Positions 16,988 through 22,197 of a stretch of 22,197 nt of DNA are shown one piece after another (within the stretch, counting starts at the first letter, position 1; each line of letters starts with the position of its first letter). Position numbers and translations under genes: made by a program. The stretch is from contig JAUHZM010000010.1 in the NCBI GenBank assembly GCA_030426005.1, positions 1 through 22,197 of the forward strand, in the 5' to 3' direction. The DNA comes from Gammaproteobacteria bacterium. GTDB lineage: Bacteria; Pseudomonadota; Gammaproteobacteria; Arenicellales; Arenicellaceae. The notes beneath the pieces are model-generated. The model saw only the letters and a list, made by a program, of their open reading frames with translations. It was not told where the DNA came from and did not search any database.

Positions 16988-17112
16988 TCGTTTTCTTCCT
17001 GACAACAATTGTGAGACATTGATCCAATTGGCAGTCTAAAGCAGAAACCCCATCGACTCAATTCAGCGACAAGAGCGGCTCGGATCAACGAGACATGGCG
17101 GAGCGCACAAGG

Positions 17113-17118
17113 TAGAAT
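17113..17118 (+). promoter_or_regulatory. Possible -10 box of the purD promoter
   Basis: TAGAAT lies 36 bp before the purD ATG. No good -35 is visible upstream and no PurR-type palindrome is present, so this is a weak call. Confidence 0.3.
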
Positions 17119-17154
17119 GTGCGCCAATCCAAATCGTCTAACCAAACACACAGC

Positions 17155-18444
17155 ATGCAGGTTTTAATCATCGGCAGCGGCGGTCGAGAACACGCATTTG
17201 CGTGGAAAGTCGCGCAATCTGATTCCGTCTCCAAGGTATTCGTTGCACCCGGTAACGCGGGGACTGCACGTGAAGCCAAAGTCACGAATGTTGACATTGG
17301 CGTCGAAGATATCGAGCGACTGATCGAGTTTGCACAACAAGAAAAGATCGATCTGACAATCGTCGGCCCCGAAGCACCGCTGGTGATCGGTGTGGTAGAC
17401 GCCTTTGAAAAAGCCGGTTTGAAATGCTTCGGACCCAGCGCTGGTGCCGCGCAACTCGAAGGTTCCAAAGCCTTCAGTAAAGATTTTCTAGCTCGCCATG
17501 GCATACCAACAGCCGCCTACCAGGTATTTACCGACGCCGAGCAGGCCTGTGAGTATATTGCCGAGCAAGGTGCGCCTATCGTGGTCAAAGCCGATGGTCT
17601 GGCAGCCGGCAAAGGTGTGATCGTGGCGCACAGCGTCGACGAGGCGCAAGCGGCCGCGCGCGACATGTTACTCGATAATAAATTTGGCGATGCTGGTGCG
17701 CGCGTGGTGGTCGAAGAATTTATGCAGGGCGAAGAAGCCAGTTTTATCTGCATGGTCGACGGCGATAATATTTTGCCGCTCGCCACATCACAAGACCACA
17801 AAGCGCGTGACGACGGCGACCAAGGCCCCAATACCGGCGGCATGGGCGCGTACTCGCCCGCACCCGTGGTCACCGATGAAATCCATGATCGCATTATGCA
17901 ACAGGTTATATTCCCGACTGTTGCTGGAATCAAACAAGACGGCCATCCATACACCGGGTTTCTCTACGCTGGCTTAATGATTACACCGGACGGCACACCC
18001 AAAGTCGTGGAATTTAATTGTCGCTTTGGTGATCCAGAAACACAGCCGATTTTAATGCGTCTCAAGTCTGATCTGGTCGAGCTATGCCTCGCCGGTATAG
18101 ACGGCAGTTTAGGCGACGTTGAAGCTCAATGGGACCCTCGAGCGGCTGTTGGTGTGGTACTCGCAGCGGGCGGATACCCAGAGTCCTACGCCAAAGGTAA
18201 ACCGATCTCCGGACTCGACGATTGCGACACAGCCGATAGTAAAACCTTCCACGCCGGTACCGCATTACAAGGCGACCAGGTCGTCACCAGCGGCGGGCGC
18301 GTGTTGTGCGTTACCGCGCTGGGCAGCAATGTCACCGATGCACAACAACGTGCGTATCAAGCGGTTGAGAAAATCAGCTGGGACGGCATGTTCTGCCGCT
18401 CCGACATCGCGTATCGCGCCATCGCTCGCGAAGCGCAGTCATAG
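17155..18444 (+). CDS. purD: Phosphoribosylamine-glycine ligase (GAR synthetase)
   Basis: This 429-aa enzyme catalyses the second step of purine synthesis, joining glycine to phosphoribosylamine with ATP. The N-terminal GSGGREHA (about residues 7-14) and VAPGNAGT are signature PurD motifs. The ATP-grasp domain shows KADGLAAGKGV and the family signature DHKARDDGDQGPNTGGMGAYSP, and FNCRFGDPETQ supplies metal-binding residues. The length is normal. ATG 17155 begins the conserved MQVLIIGSGG start; no strong Shine-Dalgarno sequence precedes it, so translation initiation may be weak. It leads a cluster with thyA 23 bp downstream. Unlike in enteric bacteria, purH is not its neighbour here. Confidence 0.96.
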   Translation: MQVLIIGSGGREHAFAWKVAQSDSVSKVFVAPGNAGTAREAKVTNVDIGVEDIERLIEFAQQEKIDLTIVGPEAPLVIGVVDAFEKAGLKCFGPSAGAAQLEGSKAFSKDFLARHGIPTAAYQVFTDAEQACEYIAEQGAPIVVKADGLAAGKGVIVAHSVDEAQAAARDMLLDNKFGDAGARVVVEEFMQGEEASFICMVDGDNILPLATSQDHKARDDGDQGPNTGGMGAYSPAPVVTDEIHDRIMQQVIFPTVAGIKQDGHPYTGFLYAGLMITPDGTPKVVEFNCRFGDPETQPILMRLKSDLVELCLAGIDGSLGDVEAQWDPRAAVGVVLAAGGYPESYAKGKPISGLDDCDTADSKTFHAGTALQGDQVVTSGGRVLCVTALGSNVTDAQQRAYQAVEKISWDGMFCRSDIAYRAIAREAQS

Positions 18445-18467
18445 CAAACAATAAATAGGTTACACGC

Positions 18468-19370
18468 ATGCAAGCATATCTCGACCTTCTGCAAGATGTG
18501 TTCGATAACGGAGTTGGTAAAGATGACCGCACCGGCACCGGCACACGCAGCGTGTTCGGCCGCCAATTGCGCTGTGACCTCAACGATGGCTTCCCGCTGC
18601 TGACCACCAAAAAAGTGTTTCTACGCGGCATCATTCACGAGCTACTTTGGTTTGTACGCGGCGACACCAACATTAAATACCTGGTGGACAACAACGTTGG
18701 CATCTGGAACGAATGGCCTTTTCAGCGCTACCTCAAAGCTAAAGGTCAAGACGTTAAACAAGGTTCCTGCGACTGGCAATATCAGTTAGAGGATTTTATA
18801 ACGCGCATCAAGCAAGACGACGAATTCGCCACACAATGGGGCGAACTCGGACCAGTGTATGGCAAACAGTGGCGCAACTTCTCTGGCATCGACCAGCTGG
18901 ACTGGGTGGTTAATGAAATTAAAACCAATCCTACTTCTCGCCGCCTGATCGTGTCTGCCTGGAACCCAGCTGAAATCGAAGAAATGGCCAAAGCCGGTTT
19001 GCCGCCCTGCCACACCTTATTTCAGTTTTACGTGTCGCCAGACAATAAACTCAGTTGCCAACTGTATCAGCGCAGTGCCGACTTATTTCTTGGTGTGCCG
19101 TTTAATATTGCCAGCTACGCGCTGCTTACCATGATGGTCGCACAGGTCTGCAACCTCGGGCTCGGCGAATTCGTGCACACCTTTGGGGACGTGCACATTT
19201 ACAACAACCATCAAGAGCAGGTAAAAACGCAGCTTCAACGCACGCCAAAAGCACTGCCAAGCATGCACATAAATCCCGATGTTGACGACTTGTTCGCGTT
19301 TCAATTCGACGACTTCGAACTGCGCGACTATGGCCCAGACCCTGCAATTCGTGCACCGGTGGCCGTGTAA
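18468..19370 (+). CDS. thyA: Thymidylate synthase
   Basis: This 300-aa enzyme methylates dUMP to dTMP using methylenetetrahydrofolate, which becomes dihydrofolate. The opening DDRTGTGTRSVFG binds dUMP phosphate, the catalytic cysteine is C181 in PPCHTLFQFYV, and RSADLFLGVPFNIASYALL and GDVHIYNNH are classic motifs. The conserved C-terminus ends in valine. It is about 36 residues longer than the 264-aa E. coli enzyme, owing to extra sequence around residues 85-125 (QRYLKAKGQDVKQGS and following), an insertion also known in other ThyA subgroups. It shares the TAATG stop-start with folA, so the two are translationally coupled. That is sensible because FolA recycles the dihydrofolate made here. 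Confidence 0.97.
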   Translation: MQAYLDLLQDVFDNGVGKDDRTGTGTRSVFGRQLRCDLNDGFPLLTTKKVFLRGIIHELLWFVRGDTNIKYLVDNNVGIWNEWPFQRYLKAKGQDVKQGSCDWQYQLEDFITRIKQDDEFATQWGELGPVYGKQWRNFSGIDQLDWVVNEIKTNPTSRRLIVSAWNPAEIEEMAKAGLPPCHTLFQFYVSPDNKLSCQLYQRSADLFLGVPFNIASYALLTMMVAQVCNLGLGEFVHTFGDVHIYNNHQEQVKTQLQRTPKALPSMHINPDVDDLFAFQFDDFELRDYGPDPAIRAPVAV

Positions 19371-19852
19371 TGGAGATCATTTTAATTGCAGCCATCGGTG
19401 AAAATGGCGAGATGGGGCACAACAACGAACTGCTTTGGCACCTGCCCGGTGACCTGCCTCGGTTTAAACAATTGACCATGGGTTCCCCAATTATCATGGG
19501 GCGCAAAACCTTCGATTCCATCGGTCGTGCGCTTCCTGGCAGACTTAATATTGTGCTGACCGAGAACCGCGATTGGCAAGCGGATGGTGTGACAGTTGCC
19601 GGCTCCATCGACGCGGCCCTGGAACTTGCTAAAACAGCCGATACCGGTCGTGCATTTGTTATTGGCGGTGGCCAGGTCTATAAATTATTTCTAGCCTACG
19701 CCACTAAACTGGAACTTACTGAAGTGTACGACACACCAGTGGCCGACACGTATTTCCCATTGTTTTCGAGCAACGACTTTGTCGAAGTTAAGCGCGAGAA
19801 AATCACCGATAATGAACCTGCTTTTGATTACGTCACCTACCATCGTGTGTAA
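19370..19852 (+). CDS. folA: Dihydrofolate reductase
   Basis: This 160-aa enzyme reduces dihydrofolate to tetrahydrofolate with NADPH. Visible markers are the N-terminal IAAIGENGEMG strand, W23 and D28 in LLWHLPGDLPRFK (matching the active-site W22 and D27 of E. coli FolA), IIMGRKTFDSIG, and the nucleotide loop VIGGGQVY. The length matches the family. The ATG overlaps the thyA stop by one base. rpiA follows 38 bp later on the same strand. Confidence 0.96.
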   Translation: MEIILIAAIGENGEMGHNNELLWHLPGDLPRFKQLTMGSPIIMGRKTFDSIGRALPGRLNIVLTENRDWQADGVTVAGSIDAALELAKTADTGRAFVIGGGQVYKLFLAYATKLELTEVYDTPVADTYFPLFSSNDFVEVKREKITDNEPAFDYVTYHRV

Positions 19853-19890
19853 CTAATAAGCGACCAATTACCCGTTAAAGAGAATCGATT

Positions 19891-20550
19891 ATGAGCCCCG
19901 AACAAGCCAAACAACTCGTCGCCGAAGCCGCTATCGCCTACCTGGAATGGGATTGGGTGATCGGTGTCGGTACCGGCTCAACCGCTAACCTGTTTATCGA
20001 CGAGCTAGCGAAAATCAAACGCAACATCGAAGGCACCGTCGCCAGTTCTGAAGCCTCCGCTGAGCGTTTACGCAGCCATGGCATCAAAGTTTTCGAACTT
20101 AACGACGTCGGCGACCTGCCAATCTACGTCGACGGCGCAGACGAAGCCACCAAACACCTCGACCTCATCAAAGGCGGTGGTGCTGCACTGACCCGCGAGA
20201 AAATCGTCGCCGCAGCCAGCGAAAAATTCATCTGTATCGCTGACGATTCTAAACTGGTCGACCGCCTGGGTGCGTTTCCGCTACCCATCGAAGTTATCCC
20301 GATGGCTAAGTCCTACGTAGCAAGACAACTCGTCAAACTCGGCGGCAACCCAGTACTGCGAGAAGGCGTAGTCACCGATAACGGCAATCTGATCATCGAC
20401 GTACACCATCTGCAAATCGACAACCCGGCCGAACTCGAACGCACCATCAATCAAATCGCCGGCGTCGTCACCAACGGCCTATTCGCCCAACGCGGGGCAG
20501 ACGTATTATTACTCGGCGGCAGCAATGGCGTTCGGACTTTGACCGCATAG
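19891..20550 (+). CDS. rpiA: Ribose-5-phosphate isomerase A
   Basis: This 219-aa enzyme interconverts ribulose 5-phosphate and ribose 5-phosphate in the pentose phosphate pathway, providing the ribose for PRPP and purine synthesis. The phosphate loop is GVGTGSTA (residues 25-32). The active-site residues D81 and D84 (DGADEA), K94 (KGGGAAL) and E103 (LTREK) fall at the same numbers as in E. coli RpiA. The length is the same as that family. It is the last gene of the purD-thyA-folA-rpiA group, and the start is preceded by only a weak AAGAGA site. No Rho-independent terminator is visible; the hairpin repeat A1 begins 58 bp after the stop. Confidence 0.96.
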   Translation: MSPEQAKQLVAEAAIAYLEWDWVIGVGTGSTANLFIDELAKIKRNIEGTVASSEASAERLRSHGIKVFELNDVGDLPIYVDGADEATKHLDLIKGGGAALTREKIVAAASEKFICIADDSKLVDRLGAFPLPIEVIPMAKSYVARQLVKLGGNPVLREGVVTDNGNLIIDVHHLQIDNPAELERTINQIAGVVTNGLFAQRGADVLLLGGSNGVRTLTA

Positions 20551-20608
20551 CGACACCCTAACATGGTATAACCAACCCCCTACCGTCCTGAACCGATATA
20601 GTTCCGCG

Positions 20609-20639
20609 CCATCCTGAGCCGCAGTGCGGCGAAGGATCT
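20609..20639 (+). repeat. Palindromic repeat A, copy 1
   Basis: The outer arms ATCCT/AGGAT and inner arms GCCGC/GCGGC form a hairpin with an AGT loop. The arms are separated by GA on each side, which could form tandem G-A pairs. Compared with copy 2, a T-A pair of the inner stem is replaced by C-G, so base pairing is kept. Confidence 0.85.
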
Positions 20640-20648
20640 AACCAATAA

Positions 20649-20681
20649 GATTGCCACGTCGCTACGCTCCTCGCAATGACG
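20649..20681 (+). repeat. Palindromic repeat B, copy 1
   Basis: The outer arms ATTGC/GCAAT enclose a GC-rich centre (CACGTCGCTACGCTCCTC). It is nearly identical to copy 2 at 21172, which differs in the small central loop (TAC versus TCC). It follows repeat A1 after about 10 bp in the same orientation. This type of element is widely dispersed in bacterial genomes. Confidence 0.85.
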
Positions 20682-20796
20682 CGGGGTTGAAGTAGGCTCT
20701 CATTACACATACCGTCACATTAGCTGAACCACAATAATTCTCGGCCATCCAGAAGCGTAAAAACCTTCCCTCACCCTGACCCGAAAAAATACTTCC

Positions 20797-20828
20797 GTCA
20801 TCCTGAGTCGCAAAGCGACGAAGGATCT
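20797..20828 (+). repeat. Palindromic repeat A, copy 2
   Basis: The outer arms ATCCT/AGGAT and inner arms GTCGC/GCGAC enclose an AAA loop. It ends 4 bp before the stop codon of the GIY-YIG gene (which reads toward it), so it would form the 3' end of that transcript. The stretch 20682-20796 between B1 and A2 has possible decayed copies but nothing firm. Confidence 0.88.
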
Positions 20829-20832
20829 CTAC

Positions 20833-21132
20833 CTACTTCCAACCAAACAATGACTTCGACAAATCTTTTTTCAGCGGATTTAACTCGGCCACTAACGCAT
20901 CTTTACGACTCCGCTTCCAGCCTTTGATCTGCTTTTCCCTCTGAATCGCCGCCATCATTGAATCCGCGCATTCCCACCAGATCAGATCGGTACAATTATA
21001 TTTGGCGGTAAACCCTGGGACCATCTTATGTTTGTGCTGGTACAAACGTCGCTCTAGGTTTGATGTGACACCCACGTACAACACAGTGCGTGTTGAGTTG
21101 CTCGTGATGTAGACGAATCCTTGTTTTGCCAT
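20833..21132 (-). CDS. Small GIY-YIG endonuclease-domain protein (UPF0213/YhbQ-like)
   Basis: This 99-aa protein consists of essentially one GIY-YIG nuclease domain. It shows GFVYIT (Y8), VLYVGVT (Y19), the arginine in LERRLYQHK, and the metal-binding glutamate E66 in QREKQIKGW, followed by the common ending WKRSRKDALVAELNP. All catalytic positions appear intact, so it should nick or cut DNA using one metal ion. No DNA-binding domain is added. The ATG at 21132 has GGAGGAG 4 nt upstream. It is flanked by palindromic repeats on both sides (A1, B1 and A2 at its 3' side; B2 and A3 at its 5' side). Whether it acts on these repeats is untested; the neighbourhood suggests it could. Cellular roles of this family are poorly known. 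Confidence 0.88.
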   Translation of the reverse strand: MAKQGFVYITSNSTRTVLYVGVTSNLERRLYQHKHKMVPGFTAKYNCTDLIWWECADSMMAAIQREKQIKGWKRSRKDALVAELNPLKKDLSKSLFGWK

Positions 21133-21171
21133 TAAACTCCTCCTTGGTTTATGGGCATTTTTGAGCTTTTA

Positions 21172-21204
21172 GATTGCCACGTCGCTCCGCTCCTCGCAAT
21201 GACG
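21172..21204 (+). repeat. Palindromic repeat B, copy 2
   Basis: It is the same as repeat B1 except for a TCC loop in place of TAC. It lies just upstream of the GIY-YIG gene, on its 5' side, in the same orientation as B1. Confidence 0.85.
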
Positions 21205-21241
21205 AGCGAGCAATTTAAACCCACATCATTACCCCATAACC

Positions 21242-21269
21242 CGTCATCCTGAGCGACAGCGAAGGATCT
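21242..21269 (+). repeat. Palindromic repeat A, copy 3 (shorter inner stem)
   Basis: The outer arms ATCCT/AGGAT are kept, but the inner stem is reduced to GC/GC with a GACA centre. It lies 2 bp beyond the stop codon of the next gene (minus strand), again at a transcript 3' end. Confidence 0.8.
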
Positions 21270-21271
21270 AC

Positions 21272-22197
21272 TTAGTCTCGACCTGGCACCTGACTCAACT
21301 CACCATCAATAATCTCTTTCATCGCATAATACGACGGCATCTTGCGCAAGGTGCCTTCCCGATGATCCACTAGTCCGTAACCGGGATTGATCAACTGCCA
21401 CCAATACACGCGTTCTACCCAGCCAGTTTGCCAAGCAATCTGGTAGTACCATTTGAGGGATTTGGCCTGGGTTTCTTCATCCACCGTACGCGTTGGATTA
21501 CCCGAATTCGGAGTGTAAGGTTTGGTATTTAACAGCGGCCAGTTGGTTTCGGTGATCCACAAAGCATCGTCGCATCGATTTGATAGACGCGTCATGGCCT
21601 TGGCAAGCCGAAGTTTGTTCTCTAAATCGAAGATGCCGTATTGGGTGCCATAAGGCGAATGTCGCCGGTTCACGTACAACAACGCAGCATTCGCTTCGAT
21701 ATGGTATTTGCGAAAATTCCATAATGTTCGCCAGCTGAGCAACGGTTCAAAATCGATGATCGAGGATCCCAATATTTTCAAATCCTTGAATTCGCTGCGT
21801 AGCTCTTCCACCGCTACTTGGAGGTCCAGCGCCTGTCCAGAATGCACACATCCCCACTTAGTGCGATTTACCGCATTCCCGATCCAGTAGGTATTTGTGA
21901 TATGGCGCGTGGCGCGAATAATCTCCGCTACCTGGTTTTGCCAATCGCTCAGGTTTTGCACACTGTCCCGGCTTTGCAAAATATTGATGACGAACTCATT
22001 CTTTGGAAACAGTTCCAAAAACCGCACATACTCATCTAGCACAGCGGTGTCCCAACTTGGAATTCGCATCAATAGCTGCTTAACCCCGAGCTCGTCGACC
22101 ATCTCAACAACGGCAGACTGGTACTCAACCTGTGGCTCGATACTGAGGCCTACAAATTCATCTGGCGCAAACCCTGACGGCTGCTTCTTTAACCGCA
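21272..22197 (-). CDS. Probable TIM-barrel glycoside-hydrolase-like protein (5' end outside window)
   Basis: The frame is open to the right edge of the window, so this is a partial gene; at least 308 codons are visible. I do not recognise a specific family. The pattern suggests a beta/alpha barrel: KQLLMRIPSWD, NEFVINILQ, TYWIGNAVNRTKWG, LKILGSSIIDFEP, NAALLYVNRR, DDALWITETNW and ERVYWWQLIN could be successive strands. The glutamate of WITETNW (codon 21550-21548) is placed like the nucleophile on strand 7 of clan GH-A enzymes. No acid/base Asn-Glu pair is evident on strand 4. Tryptophan-rich loops would fit sugar binding. No signal peptide can be judged. Function is therefore only tentatively carbohydrate-related. 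Confidence 0.5.
   Translation of the reverse strand, partial: RLKKQPSGFAPDEFVGLSIEPQVEYQSAVVEMVDELGVKQLLMRIPSWDTAVLDEYVRFLELFPKNEFVINILQSRDSVQNLSDWQNQVAEIIRATRHITNTYWIGNAVNRTKWGCVHSGQALDLQVAVEELRSEFKDLKILGSSIIDFEPLLSWRTLWNFRKYHIEANAALLYVNRRHSPYGTQYGIFDLENKLRLAKAMTRLSNRCDDALWITETNWPLLNTKPYTPNSGNPTRTVDEETQAKSLKWYYQIAWQTGWVERVYWWQLINPGYGLVDHREGTLRKMPSYYAMKEIIDGELSQVPGRD

Noticed and set aside
20551..21271. CRISPR array
   Set aside because: The repeats are few, of two types, irregularly spaced and palindromic with a gene between them, and there are no cas genes.
1..22197. tRNA or rRNA genes
   Set aside because: I saw no cloverleaf-like or rRNA-like sequence on either strand, including at the trmL junction.

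Overview
The window looks like chromosomal DNA of a marine-type gammaproteobacterium. This rests on the CzcCBA efflux genes, a TonB-dependent receptor sugar locus, a purD-thyA-folA-rpiA housekeeping cluster and short dispersed palindromes. I cannot fix the genus from sequence alone; an Arenicella-like lineage is only a guess. It reads as three blocks: an acquired metal-resistance island end (1 to about 6970), a sugar-uptake locus (about 7367-14256), and housekeeping genes followed by a repeat-rich stretch (14422-22197).

Block 1 holds the 3' end of a short CDF cation transporter, a small His/Cys-rich secreted protein (CzcI-like), and czcC, czcB and czcA, a Zn/Co/Cd-type RND efflux system. A complete trmL (tRNA wobble 2'-O-methyltransferase) follows on the minus strand, then about 170 bp of very AT-rich DNA. 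At about 6970 the sequence switches abruptly into a second trmL on the plus strand that lacks its start codon and first residues but is otherwise undamaged. The simplest reading is that an island cut into the resident trmL and carries its own full copy, so the host keeps the enzyme.

Block 2 is a compact locus. A TonB-dependent receptor, an MFS transporter, a cytoplasmic GH68-type fructosidase and a ROK fructokinase lie on the minus strand, with a divergent LacI-family regulator on the plus strand. Two near-identical LacI-type operators, centred 20 bp apart, sit between receptor and regulator. The inferred path is outer-membrane uptake of a fructose-containing sugar, inner-membrane import, hydrolysis, and phosphorylation of the fructose.

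Block 3 has a Yip1-type membrane protein, a strong bidirectional terminator, a secreted DUF4140/DUF4139 (MuiA-like) protein with an internal TonB-box-like motif, then purD, thyA, folA and rpiA in one direction. After rpiA come two families of short hairpin repeats (three copies of A, two of B) that surround a 99-aa GIY-YIG endonuclease. The window ends inside a gene resembling a TIM-barrel glycoside hydrolase.

The two most unusual signals are the self-complementing trmL island junction and the GIY-YIG gene bracketed by covarying palindromes, which resembles in layout the REP/RAYT pairing.
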